Positions 43,010 to 51,866 of a stretch of DNA of 57,724 nucleotides are shown here, one piece after another. Below the pieces are notes generated by a model that worked only from the letters and a program-made list of their open reading frames with translations, did no database searches and was not told the origin of the DNA. A program made the translations under genes and the position numbers. How positions within the stretch are numbered: the stretch's first letter is position 1; the number at the start of each line of letters is the position of its first letter. The stretch lies in the NCBI RefSeq assembly GCF_000429225.1, contig NZ_AUBL01000026.1, positions 1 through 57,724 on the forward strand, given 5' to 3'. The DNA comes from Actinomyces dentalis DSM 19115. Lineage in GTDB: Bacteria > Actinomycetota > Actinomycetes > Actinomycetales > Actinomycetaceae.

Positions 43010-43088
43010 TTTCGCGAGCGCGCAGGTTTCCAGTCGAACGCGCGGCTGGGAGGTGCGCGTTCGACTGGAAACCTGCGCGCTCGCGAAA
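43010..43088. repeat. palindromic unit D, perfect 34-bp arms
   Basis: Arms 43010-43043 and 43055-43088 are exact reverse complements (core GCGCAGGTTTCCAGTCGAAC) around an 11-nt centre. It lies between convergent fba and the large helicase gene, after a separate good terminator, so termination alone does not explain its size and perfection. Confidence 0.9.
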
Positions 43089-43118
43089 TAGGGGCAGAGA
43101 ATGGGAGGCGCGGAACGG

Positions 43119-46100
43119 CTACATCACCGGCAGCGCCTCCGCCAGCCTGCGGAAGTACGGGTAGCGGGACCACGCGTCCCGGTCCCCGATGACGTACAGG
43201 CGCCGCCGCGCCCGGCTCGCCGCCACATTGACCAGGTTGAGCGAGGAGGCCGCCCGCGCCGTCGCCTCCTCCAGGCGCGGATCCCCGCCGAGCACCAGCA
43301 GGACCACATCGGCCTGGTCGTCCTGCACCGCGCGCACGTCCCCCGCCCGCATGCCGTGGTACCTCGTGCGATGGCTCATGAGCTCCAGGTGCTGGGCGAC
43401 CTGCCGGAAGGGGGAGACGGCGATGATCTGCCCGGGCGCGACGCCGCGCCTGGTCAGGTACGCCAGCGCCTTGTCCAGGCGGGCGATCTGGTTGCTCTGA
43501 AGGTGCGTGCCCGCCTCGGTGGCCTTCTCGTCCGCCCAGGCGCTGGGGCGGATCCGCGGCCGGCCGGAGGCGTCGGGGCCGAACGGGTCCTCGGCGCCGG
43601 ACGGGTCGCGCGAGATCTCGGCGACCATGAGGCCGTTGTAGGCCAGGCCGTTGCACAGGGAGAACATGGGGTCGTCGCAGCGCCGGTGCACGCGCAGCGG
43701 GGCGCCCACCCACATCCGGCCGTCGTCGTGGGCCAGCGCCGTGCCCACGTCGGAGGCCCGGTCGACCAGCGTCTGCACCGAGGCCGCGGGCGCGAGCCAG
43801 CCCCGGTCCACCCCGTAGGCCTCGGCGAGGGCCTCCCTGGCCCTGTCCGGGAGCGTCACCACCGGCTGGAGCTGGAGAGGGTCCCCGACGGCGATGACCC
43901 GCCTGGCGTGCCACATGGCGCCCACCGCGCACTGGGGCGCGGCCTGCCCGGCCTCGTCGACGACCAGCCAGCCGATGCCCTCCCGGCCGACGCCGCGGAG
44001 CATGCGCGAGGCCGAGGCGAGGGTGGTGGACACGAGCGGGACGAGCAGGAAGAACAGCTGCCAGGCCGCCCTGACCGCCTCGGGATCCAGGTCCTCCGGG
44101 GCGTTGCCGCCGACCACCTCCAGGGCCGCGTTGAGGGCCGTGAGCATAATGCCGGTGTTGTTGGCGATGAAGTCGTGGTGCAGGTCCATGGCGGCGAGGA
44201 ACAGCTCGGAGCGGGCCTCCTCCAGCTCCGGATCCAGCCAGGGCGCCCGCGTCTCGCGCCGCTCCGGGGCCAGGCGCGCGGGGTGGGCCTCGCCGAGCCG
44301 CTCGGCCTCGGCGTCGCGGGCGGCCGTGAGCCTGTCGATCTCGGCCTCGGTGCGGGCGAGCATCTGCTCGACGTCGGCCAGGTCCGACTTCCGGCGCGCC
44401 AGGGTGGTGCGCAGTCTTTCCGTGGTCACCGAGGCCTGGCGGAACTCGGCCTCGGCGGCCCGCAGGTTGCGCGACAGGGGCAGGTGGTCGAGGCGCCACT
44501 TGCGCGAGACGCGCCCCCGGGAGCGGATCACCGCGAAGATGCCCGGTTTGGCGGCGATGTGCTCGGCCTCAGCCAGGGCGGCCCGGTTGCGCCGGACCTC
44601 GGCCTCGGCCTGGACGGCCAGCTGCTCGTCCACGGCCCGGCTCGCCCGCTCGACCTTCTCGCGGGCCTCGGGGACCGCGCGCTCGGAGGCCGGCTTGGCC
44701 CGTTCGAGGGCCGCCAGGCGGATGAGCTGGGCCTGCGCCTCCCGGCGCTGGTCGATGAGCGCCTCGACGCGGCGCACGGCGTCGAGGAAGCGGCCGCGCG
44801 CCTCGTGCCAGGGGCGGTAGGGGGCCGCTCCGCTGCGCCACGCCTTGAGCTGGGCGAACATCCTCACCGAGGGGTCGTCGTCGGCGGCGTCGTCGTCCCC
44901 GTCGCCGAACCACAGGGAGGCGCGGAAGGCCGAGCGGCGCGACAGGCGCCCCAGGCGCGCCGACACCAGGCCCCAGGCGTCCACGGGCGACTCGGCCCCG
45001 GCCTCCTGCGTCTCGGTCAGGACCGTCGAGGCCAGGCGGGCGAAGTAGTCGGCCTGCTCCCGCCACGTCGGGGCGAGCGCCGTGCGCTCGGGCAGCCCGG
45101 CGGCGATGCCCTCCCCCTCGGCCGTCGCGCCCTCGCCCGCCGCGGCCACCACCATCTCGAAGCCGGTCAGCTCGGGGCGCAGGCGGGGCAGCTCGCGCGA
45201 GAAGGAGTCCGTGCGCCACTGCAGGGGCTCGCCGACGAAGGCGTCCCGCGCCCGCTCCAGCTCGGCCAGCCGCCTCGCCCGGGCCACGACATTGCCCGCC
45301 AGCACGTCGCGCAGGAGCTCCTTCTTCCCGGTGCCCGGGGGGTGGAGGACGCCCATGAGGCCGCCGTCGGGGGCCAGGTCGGTCAGCGCGTGGTTGACGG
45401 CGAACTGCCGGCTGAGCGTGGCGGGGCGCTCCGCCTCGGCTGGCCAGCGCCCCAGCGGCAGGCGCTCGACCCGCACGCCCTCCTCGACGGCCGAACGCCT
45501 GCGCGCCACGTCGATGCGGATGTCGGGGTCCAGCTCGTCGTCGGGCATGAGGTAGCGGCCGAGCGCCTCGCCCATGTCCCCGGCGCGCGCCCGCCCGCGG
45601 ATCCGGTGCAGGTCGTCGAGGAAGAAGCTGTTGAGGAACTCCGTGCCCACAGGGCCGGAGGCCCGCCGGGCGGAGACGGCCACGGAGCGGATGCACACCT
45701 GGGGCGTGCACAGGGCGGGCCGCCCCCTGACCCCCGCGGCCTTGTGCGCCGCGGTCAGGAGCCTGCGGAGGGTCTCGCCGTCGAGCCTGGCCGTCCCGCC
45801 GCCCGGGTCGTCCGGGCCGTCCGGGCCGCCCTCCCCGGCGGCGATCCCGGTGATGGCCTCGGCCTGCTCCTGGAAGGCCGCGTTGGCCTCCTCGAAGTCG
45901 TCGAAGGCGGGCTCGTTCGCGTCCCGGCGCTCCTGCAGCCGCCACACCGTCCACAGCGCCGAGGACAGGGTGGCGGATCCGGGGATCGGGCGCCCGTCGG
46001 GGCCGACGACGATGCCGGCGCAGGCGCCGCGCCCCAGCGGGCGCTCGTCGGGGGACTGGGCGTCCTCGCCGAAGGTGCGGCGCAGGATCTCGTGGGTGTC

Positions 46101-46331
46101 GTCGATCGCGTAGACGCCCAGGTAGACGATGTGGCGCCACGTCAGCCGTGCGCCGTCGCGCCACACGGCGTGGACGGTGTCCCAGGGCAGGGGCTTGTCC
46201 GATGTCCAGTCGACCACCTGGCTGGTCTCCGTGCGCCCCTTGCGGGGGACCTGCTGCGTGCTCAGGAGCTCCAGAAGGCGCCAGAGCTCGAGCACCCTGA
46301 GTCGCCGGTCCTCGGTCTGTGCAACGCCCAT
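43119..46331 (-). CDS. large SF1 (DNA2/UPF1-like) helicase with coiled coil
   Basis: 1070 residues, unrelated in architecture to the DUF4011 pair. Order: N-terminal domain of about 300 residues; P-loop HPPGTGKK near 330-337; a long insertion that is mostly helical and coiled coil (about 480-720, e.g. REAQAQLIRLAALERAKPAS); motif II VVDEAGQ near 790; motif III VGDPLQLQPVV; RVHRRCDDPMFSLCNGLAYNG; motif V/VI NLVNVAASRARRRLYVIGD. UPF1-like helicases unwind or remodel RNA or DNA; several with long insertions are defence-related. Odd: the Ser/Thr after the P-loop Lys is Lys (GKK), which should weaken Mg-ATP binding. GGAGG precedes the ATG at 46331. Confidence 0.9.
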   Translation of the reverse strand: MGVAQTEDRRLRVLELWRLLELLSTQQVPRKGRTETSQVVDWTSDKPLPWDTVHAVWRDGARLTWRHIVYLGVYAIDDTHEILRRTFGEDAQSPDERPLGRGACAGIVVGPDGRPIPGSATLSSALWTVWRLQERRDANEPAFDDFEEANAAFQEQAEAITGIAAGEGGPDGPDDPGGGTARLDGETLRRLLTAAHKAAGVRGRPALCTPQVCIRSVAVSARRASGPVGTEFLNSFFLDDLHRIRGRARAGDMGEALGRYLMPDDELDPDIRIDVARRRSAVEEGVRVERLPLGRWPAEAERPATLSRQFAVNHALTDLAPDGGLMGVLHPPGTGKKELLRDVLAGNVVARARRLAELERARDAFVGEPLQWRTDSFSRELPRLRPELTGFEMVVAAAGEGATAEGEGIAAGLPERTALAPTWREQADYFARLASTVLTETQEAGAESPVDAWGLVSARLGRLSRRSAFRASLWFGDGDDDAADDDPSVRMFAQLKAWRSGAAPYRPWHEARGRFLDAVRRVEALIDQRREAQAQLIRLAALERAKPASERAVPEAREKVERASRAVDEQLAVQAEAEVRRNRAALAEAEHIAAKPGIFAVIRSRGRVSRKWRLDHLPLSRNLRAAEAEFRQASVTTERLRTTLARRKSDLADVEQMLARTEAEIDRLTAARDAEAERLGEAHPARLAPERRETRAPWLDPELEEARSELFLAAMDLHHDFIANNTGIMLTALNAALEVVGGNAPEDLDPEAVRAAWQLFFLLVPLVSTTLASASRMLRGVGREGIGWLVVDEAGQAAPQCAVGAMWHARRVIAVGDPLQLQPVVTLPDRAREALAEAYGVDRGWLAPAASVQTLVDRASDVGTALAHDDGRMWVGAPLRVHRRCDDPMFSLCNGLAYNGLMVAEISRDPSGAEDPFGPDASGRPRIRPSAWADEKATEAGTHLQSNQIARLDKALAYLTRRGVAPGQIIAVSPFRQVAQHLELMSHRTRYHGMRAGDVRAVQDDQADVVLLVLGGDPRLEEATARAASSLNLVNVAASRARRRLYVIGDRDAWSRYPYFRRLAEALPVM

Positions 46332-46576
46332 GGACGCAATCCTCCCCCCACGCGGCGCACCCGGTGCGGCTTTCGATGGGTTGTGCTCCCCGCGCCGGGC
46401 CGCGATCCGACCCGACGGGCTTAAGGTGAATGCTACCCAGTGCGATCGGGGACCCGGTGCGTTCAGAGGCCCTCTGGGCGGCTCCGGGGACGACGGCGCG
46501 GAACAGACGGCGGACAGGCGCAGGACGGAGGCGGGGCGTGGGACGGCATCGGGCGCAGGATCGGCCGCCGGGCGGT

Positions 46577-47905
46577 GTGGACCGCCCCGGGATCGCGTGG
46601 TGGGATGATCGGGAGGACCCCGCCGCGAGCCTGAGCGCCGCCCTGAGGGGCTGGACGACCCCGGTGGAGGGCGGGCCCCGCGGGCCCCGGCTGGTGCTGC
46701 ACCGCTCCGTCGTCTCCAGGGTCGCGGCCCTGGTGGTCCTCGTCCCCGTCGCCGTCCTGCTGAGCCTGACGGGCCTCGGGATGCTCGTCGACCCCTCCGA
46801 CCGCGAAGCCAGGGTCCTCTTCGCCCTGTTCGCCGTCCCCGGGACCCCGATTGTGCTGTGGGTGATCAACATGTTCCGGCGCCGCACGGTGCTCAGCGAG
46901 CGCGGCATCGAGATGCGCCGCCTGGTGCGCACCGCCAGGAGGCCGTGGCCGGCCGCGCGCTCGGGCCTGGCCGTCTCGGCGCGCATTATCAGCGGCCAGC
47001 ACGGCAACGAGGTCGAGCGCTACCGCCTGGCCCTGGTCGACGGCATGCCCGGCGACCTCATCAGGCTGCCGGGATGCGTCTTCGACGGGACTTTCCTGTG
47101 GCACAGCGAGAGGGCGAGGGACAAGGCGAATATGGCCCTGCGGGCCGTGTGGTCCTTCGCGGCGCGGCGCGGATGGATCGTCTCCGACCCGGCGGCCTAC
47201 TCGGAGGATCCGCGGCTGGTGGAGGCGCGGGCCCGCGCGGCCGGGGCCGGGGGAGCGGGCGCGGCGGGCCGGCCGACCGGGATGATGGGGAGACTCGGCA
47301 TGAGCCAGCCCGACGGCGCGGCCGGGGCGGAACGGCCGCTGGTCTACCGCGCGCCCGCCTGGGGCCGGATGTGGGAGTACCTGTGCGACGCCGGGCTGTT
47401 CCTCCTGTGCCTCGGCACGGCCTTCGCACTCTTCGCGACGCTCGTCCTGCTCGACCCCGGCCACACGGACAAGGACTTCTTCTACTCGGTGCTCCTCCTG
47501 GTGTTGGCCCTGGCGGCGCTGGGGTACTGCGCCGTCAAGCTGGCCCCGTTCGTGCGCAGGACGGTCGTGGACCGCGAGGGGATCCACGTGGGCCGGGCGA
47601 CCCACCCCTGGCCGGGCTCGCGCTCCGGCCTGTACGTGGCCGGCGACCGGGCCGTCCTGGTCCACCCCGACGGGTACGCGATCCCGCTGCCGGGCACCGG
47701 CGGCGCGCGGGGCGGCTTCGTGCGCCGCGAGATGAGGGCCACCGCGCAGTGCGAGGAGATCTGGCTCTGGGGCGTGGCCAATGGCGTCGCCCGCGACGGC
47801 GGGGCCTACGTCCCCCTGCGGTGGGCGGACGGCCAGCGCGAGCGCGAGATCCATGAGCGGCGCGCTGGCACGGGCCCGGATGCCGGAAGTCCGCCGTCCG
47901 ACTGA
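46577..47905 (+). CDS. membrane protein with duplicated [two TM + PH-like] module
   Basis: 442 residues from the GTG at 46577. The longer frame from ATG 46430 is possible, but 46457-46576 has weak third-position bias, so it is probably leader. Two halves repeat the same plan: two membrane helices (about 30-50 and 60-80; about 260-285 and 292-312) followed by a beta-rich domain starting RRTVLSERGIEM and RRTVVDREGIHV, both continuing to a WPxxRSGL motif. The beta domains look like bacterial PH-like (YdbT/bPH) folds. Function is unknown; it is likely a membrane or envelope sensor. Confidence 0.8.
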   Translation: MDRPGIAWWDDREDPAASLSAALRGWTTPVEGGPRGPRLVLHRSVVSRVAALVVLVPVAVLLSLTGLGMLVDPSDREARVLFALFAVPGTPIVLWVINMFRRRTVLSERGIEMRRLVRTARRPWPAARSGLAVSARIISGQHGNEVERYRLALVDGMPGDLIRLPGCVFDGTFLWHSERARDKANMALRAVWSFAARRGWIVSDPAAYSEDPRLVEARARAAGAGGAGAAGRPTGMMGRLGMSQPDGAAGAERPLVYRAPAWGRMWEYLCDAGLFLLCLGTAFALFATLVLLDPGHTDKDFFYSVLLLVLALAALGYCAVKLAPFVRRTVVDREGIHVGRATHPWPGSRSGLYVAGDRAVLVHPDGYAIPLPGTGGARGGFVRREMRATAQCEEIWLWGVANGVARDGGAYVPLRWADGQREREIHERRAGTGPDAGSPPSD

Positions 47906-47943
47906 GCCCGGGCGCCCAGGGGCCCGACCGCCGGCTGCGCCCC

Positions 47944-49458
47944 TCAGCGCCGCCGCATGTAGGAGTCCACCACGCGGGCGGCCAGGTCCGTCCCCTCCAG
48001 GTCCCCGAGGAGATCGGCGTGCGGGAAGGCGATGGTCTCGACGGCGCCGTCGGCCCGATAGCGGGTTAGGCTCGGATCCTCGCGGTCGAAGGCCGGACGG
48101 CCGGGGACCGCCCCGTCGCGGATGAAGGCGAGCCAGTCGCGCTGGACGGCGGCGGCGACGGCCCGGTCCTCCCCGGTGACGGGGATGCGCATCCGGTCGA
48201 GGTTGCCGAAGAAGAAGGCGATCTCGGCCCCGTGGTAGGAGCCGGGCCGCCCGCCGTAGACCCTGGGCACGCCCTCGAAGCGGTAGCCGTGGACCGTGGT
48301 GAAGCGCGAGAAGCCCTTCATGAGGTCCAGTGCGGCGCCGTGGAAGACGACGAGCTCCATCATGCGGGTCTGCAGGTCCACCAGGCCGTCGGCCTCGTGG
48401 CGCAGCGCGACGGCGATGCGGCGGCCGTGCTCGCCGTAGACCTCCCGGACCCTGCGGCCCAGGTCCCGTCCCCGCGTCGCCAGGCCCATGCGCCGGTACC
48501 ACAGGGGCATTTCGATCATGGAGAACTCGTCCGCCGTCGTCCCGACGAGCACGGGCACGCGCGGGAAGCCGCCGTCGCGCAGCACGGCGCGCGGGTCGAC
48601 GCGGAAGAAGGGCCGATCCATGACGGTGACCAGCCGCGCGCGGGGCATGCGCAGCCGCACCAGGCGCTCGGCGGGCAGCGCCCCCAGCTCCTCGCGGGTC
48701 AGGCGGTTGTCGGCGAGGAGGGCGGTGAAGGCCCGGCGCTCGGCGTCGGGGTCCAGGGGCACGGGGACGGCCCGCTGCCCGCTGGCGAGGATGAGCCGGT
48801 GGAACAGGCCGGCGTTGTCCGGGTTGAGGGCCTGGTAGAGGGCGTACTGGGCGCCGCCGCAGTGACCCATGAGGGTGATGTTCCCGGCGTCGCCGCCGAG
48901 CGCCCCGATGTGCTCGCGCACCCACCGCAGGGCGGCCTGCTGGTCGAGCAGGGCCCGGTCGCAGCTCACCGTCCCGCCGTCGACGACGTGCAGGTGCCCG
49001 AACGCCCCGATGCGGTAGGTGACGGTGACGACGACGACGCCCCGCCCGGCCAGGTGCGCGCCGTTGTAGACCGGCAGCGTCCCCGAGCCGCAGTCCCCGC
49101 CGTGGATGAAGACGAGGACGGGCCTGGGGGCGCCGTCCATCGGGGTCCAGACGTTGACGCGCAGGGAGTCCTCGCCGGCGACGTCGCCGCGCGGCTGCCA
49201 CTCCGGCCGCAGCTGGAAGTGCCGCAGGGCGAGATTGACCGCTCGGGGCGCGAGGCGCTGGGGGAAGCAGGTGCCGTAGCCGGTGTTGACGGGCGCACCG
49301 GCGGGCGCGCCGCCGTCGGAAGCCCCGACGGGGACGGGAGGGCGGAAGCGCTCCGCCCGGGCGTAGGGGATGCCGAGGATCTGCAGGACGTTTGCGCCGT
49401 CGGTCGCGCGTGCGACCCTCTGGGCGATGAGGCGTCCCAGTGCGGTGTCGATGATCAT
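47944..49458 (-). CDS. carboxylesterase type B-like protein with Cys at the nucleophile position
   Basis: 504 residues, the normal length for type B esterases. Landmarks: EDSLRVNVWTP, oxyanion-hole VFIHGGDCGSG, VTVTYRIGAFG, DQQAALRWVREHI, acid residue in GTTADEFSM and catalytic His in GSYHGAEIAFFFG. Odd: the nucleophile elbow, usually GESAGG, reads GHCGGA, so the catalytic Ser is Cys (about residue 200) and the preceding Glu is His. It may have altered or lost esterase activity. It overlaps the TetR gene upstream by 4 nt and is surely under its control. Confidence 0.88.
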   Translation of the reverse strand: MIIDTALGRLIAQRVARATDGANVLQILGIPYARAERFRPPVPVGASDGGAPAGAPVNTGYGTCFPQRLAPRAVNLALRHFQLRPEWQPRGDVAGEDSLRVNVWTPMDGAPRPVLVFIHGGDCGSGTLPVYNGAHLAGRGVVVVTVTYRIGAFGHLHVVDGGTVSCDRALLDQQAALRWVREHIGALGGDAGNITLMGHCGGAQYALYQALNPDNAGLFHRLILASGQRAVPVPLDPDAERRAFTALLADNRLTREELGALPAERLVRLRMPRARLVTVMDRPFFRVDPRAVLRDGGFPRVPVLVGTTADEFSMIEMPLWYRRMGLATRGRDLGRRVREVYGEHGRRIAVALRHEADGLVDLQTRMMELVVFHGAALDLMKGFSRFTTVHGYRFEGVPRVYGGRPGSYHGAEIAFFFGNLDRMRIPVTGEDRAVAAAVQRDWLAFIRDGAVPGRPAFDREDPSLTRYRADGAVETIAFPHADLLGDLEGTDLAARVVDSYMRRR

Positions 49459-50201
49459 GAGCGCTCCCCTGTCTCCGGGGCGCGCTCCGGGGCGGTCGTC
49501 GGGCCGAGGAGCCCGGCCCAGCCCGCCAGGCGGAAGCGGGCGATCCTCTCCATGTACCGCTGGGCCTCGGAGCGGGTGAGGCGGTGCTCCAGGGCGGCGC
49601 GCAGGGCCTCGACGCCGCCGGCGGCCAGCGTGCGCACGAGGAGGCGGTCGGCCGGGGAGTCGGTGATCCCGGGCAGACGGCGGTAGGCCTCCGCCTCGAT
49701 CCGCGCCAGCCGTTCGGGCAGGTGCTCGTAGTCGGTGCCCCGGGCCCGGCACAGGAGGATCTCGAAGATCTCGGGGCGCGCGTAGACGAGGGCGAGGACG
49801 CGGCCGGTGCGGGCGGCGCAGTGGGCGGTGCGGGTCGCGCCCGTCCGCCGCCCGGGAGCCGCGGGAGCCGCCCCGGGTCCCGACGGGCCGTCCCCGGCGG
49901 CCTCCCGCCGTCCGGGATCCGCGGGGACCGCCGTTGCGGCGACTGCCCCGGTCGTCCGGGGCGCGGGGGCGCCGTCGTCCCGCCCGGCCGTCCACGCGTC
50001 CACGAGCTCGGCGGCGCTCTCGCCCACGAGCGCGTCGAACAGGCCCTCCTTGCTGCCGAAGTGGTTGTAGACGGCGCCGGTGGTGACCCGCGCGGCCGCG
50101 GCGATGCGGCGCAGGCCCGCCCGCTCGTACCCGTGCTCGCGGAACTCGGCCAGGGCCGCGTTCAGGATGCGCGCCCTGGTCCGGTCGGAGTTGTAGTTCA
50201 T
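49455..50201 (-). CDS. TetR-family regulator of the esterase gene
   Basis: 248 residues. The N-terminal helix-turn-helix is clear: [52 protein letters not shown] stretch of about 45 residues rich in Ala, Pro and Gly (about 78-122) interrupts the ligand domain between helices 4 and 5, where TetR proteins have a short loop. A palindrome cluster at 50216-50237 just upstream is the likely operator. It is co-translated with the esterase. Confidence 0.9.
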   Translation of the reverse strand: MNYNSDRTRARILNAALAEFREHGYERAGLRRIAAAARVTTGAVYNHFGSKEGLFDALVGESAAELVDAWTAGRDDGAPAPRTTGAVAATAVPADPGRREAAGDGPSGPGAAPAAPGRRTGATRTAHCAARTGRVLALVYARPEIFEILLCRARGTDYEHLPERLARIEAEAYRRLPGITDSPADRLLVRTLAAGGVEALRAALEHRLTRSEAQRYMERIARFRLAGWAGLLGPTTAPERAPETGERS

Positions 50202-50215
50202 GGGGCTCCGTCCCT

Positions 50216-50237
50216 CACTGTGTTGGTAACAGTGTTA
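50216..50237. promoter_or_regulatory. operator of the TetR/esterase operon
   Basis: CACTGT-N7-ACAGTG (50216-50234) overlaps TAACAGTGTTA (50227-50237), a 5+1+5 palindrome. Both lie within 36 bp of the TetR start, over the expected promoter. Confidence 0.6.
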
Positions 50238-50367
50238 TCAAAACGGGGCGGCGGCGTCAACGGCTCCGGCCCCTCGGGCGGTCGCGGTCCGTCCGGGGCG
50301 CCCCGCGAGCAGCCGGGCCCGGCGGGTCCCGGCGGCGGACGCCGGGGCCCGCCGCCCGCGTCTCCGG

Positions 50368-50373
50368 TAGGCT
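50368..50373 (+). promoter_or_regulatory. -10 box of purA
   Basis: TAGGCT, 49 nt before the ATG; an AGGGAG ribosome-binding site follows at 50411-50416. Confidence 0.45.
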
Positions 50374-50422
50374 GACCGGCGGCGCGCCCATCGCCGCGCC
50401 ATCAGCGAATCAGGGAGCAGCT

Positions 50423-51709
50423 ATGCCAGCCGTCGTGGTCGTCGGAGCCCAGTGGGGCGACGAGGGCAAGGGAAAGGCGACCGACCAGCTCGGTCAGGAC
50501 GTCGACTACGTCGTCAAGTTCAACGGCGGCAACAACGCCGGGCACACCGTCGTCATCGACGGCGAGGCCTTCGCCCTCCACCTCCTGCCGGCCGGCGTGC
50601 TCACCCCCGGCGTCACCCCCGTCATCGGCAACGGCGTGGTGGTGGACCTGGAGGTCCTCTTCTCCGAGATCGCCGAGATCGCCTCCCGCGGCAGGGACGC
50701 CTCCGCCCTGAGGATCTCCGCCTCCGCCCACCTCATCCCCTCCTACAACCGGGTGCTGGACCGCACCACCGAGCGCTTCCTGGGCGAGCGCCGGCTGGGC
50801 ACCACCGGCCGGGGCATCGGCCCCACCTACGCGGACAAGATGAACCGCGTGGGCATCAGGGTCCAGGACCTCTTCGACGAGTCGATCCTGCGCCAGAAGG
50901 TCCACTCCGCCCTGGACCAGAAGAACGGCCTGTTCCTCAAGATCTTCAACCGCCCCGCCATCGACCCCGACGCCGTCGCCGACGATCTGCTGTCCTACGC
51001 CGAGCGCGTGCGCCCCATGGTCATCGACTGCTCGCTGGTCCTCAACGAGGCCCTCGACGCTGGCAAGACCGTCCTGTTCGAGGCCGGGCAGGCCACCATG
51101 CTCGACATCGACCACGGCACCTACCCCTTCGTCACCTCCTCCAACCCGACCGCCGGCGGGGCCTGCACCGGCACGGGGGTGGGCCCCACCCGCATCGACT
51201 CCGTCGTCGGCGTCGTCAAGGCCTACACCACCCGCGTGGGGGAGGGCCCCTTCCCCACCGAGCTGCCCGGCGCGGAGGGGGAGCGCCTGCGCGCCGAGGG
51301 CGGGGAGTACGGGGTGACCACCGGGCGGCCGCGCCGCTGCGGCTGGCACGACGCCGTCGTCACCCGCTACGCCGCCCGCGTCAACGGGCTCACCGACCTG
51401 GTCATGACCAAGCTCGATGTCCTGACCGGGCACGAGACCATCCCCGTGTGCGCGGCCTACGACGTCGACGGCGAGGTGAGCGCGGAGATGCCGCTGACGC
51501 AGACGGACTTCCACCACGCCCGGCCCGTCTACGAGGAGATGCCCGGCTGGAGCGAGGACATCACCGGCGCGCGCCGCTTCGCCGACCTGCCCCGGGCGGC
51601 GCGGGACTACGTGGAGCGCATCGAGGAGCTGGCCCGCTGCCGGGTCTCCGCGATCGGCGTCGGGCCGGGCCGGGAGGCCACCATCACCCGCCACGCGCTG
51701 CTCCGCTGA
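50423..51709 (+). CDS. purA: adenylosuccinate synthetase
   Basis: 428 residues, full length. [16 protein letters not shown] contains the catalytic Asp; [48 protein letters not shown] and [12 protein letters not shown] are the IMP- and GTP-binding blocks. It makes adenylosuccinate from IMP, Asp and GTP in AMP synthesis. It is a stand-alone gene with its own promoter and a terminator shared with the LppM-like cluster. Confidence 0.98.
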   Translation: MPAVVVVGAQWGDEGKGKATDQLGQDVDYVVKFNGGNNAGHTVVIDGEAFALHLLPAGVLTPGVTPVIGNGVVVDLEVLFSEIAEIASRGRDASALRISASAHLIPSYNRVLDRTTERFLGERRLGTTGRGIGPTYADKMNRVGIRVQDLFDESILRQKVHSALDQKNGLFLKIFNRPAIDPDAVADDLLSYAERVRPMVIDCSLVLNEALDAGKTVLFEAGQATMLDIDHGTYPFVTSSNPTAGGACTGTGVGPTRIDSVVGVVKAYTTRVGEGPFPTELPGAEGERLRAEGGEYGVTTGRPRRCGWHDAVVTRYAARVNGLTDLVMTKLDVLTGHETIPVCAAYDVDGEVSAEMPLTQTDFHHARPVYEEMPGWSEDITGARRFADLPRAARDYVERIEELARCRVSAIGVGPGREATITRHALLR

Positions 51710-51820
51710 GCCCGCCGAGGGCGGCGGCCCGCGCCCGACTGCGGACCCCGCGCCGGATCGGTCGACGCGGAGCGGGAGCGGCGGCGGGAACGACGGCGTT
51801 GACGGCGGGCGGGAACGACG

Positions 51821-51851
51821 GCGGCCCGGCACCTCGCAGGTGCCGGGCCGC
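51821..51851. terminator. bidirectional terminator between purA and the LppM-like cluster
   Basis: GCGGCCCGGCACC (51821-51833) pairs perfectly with GGTGCCGGGCCGC (51839-51851) around a TCGCA loop, between convergent genes. Confidence 0.8.
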
Positions 51852-51866
51852 GCTGATCGGCGGATG

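Noticed and set aside
46430-46576. Upstream ATG as start of the PH-like membrane protein
   Set aside because: The 46457-46576 stretch is Arg-rich with weak third-position bias, so the GTG at 46577 is preferred, though the longer form cannot be excluded.
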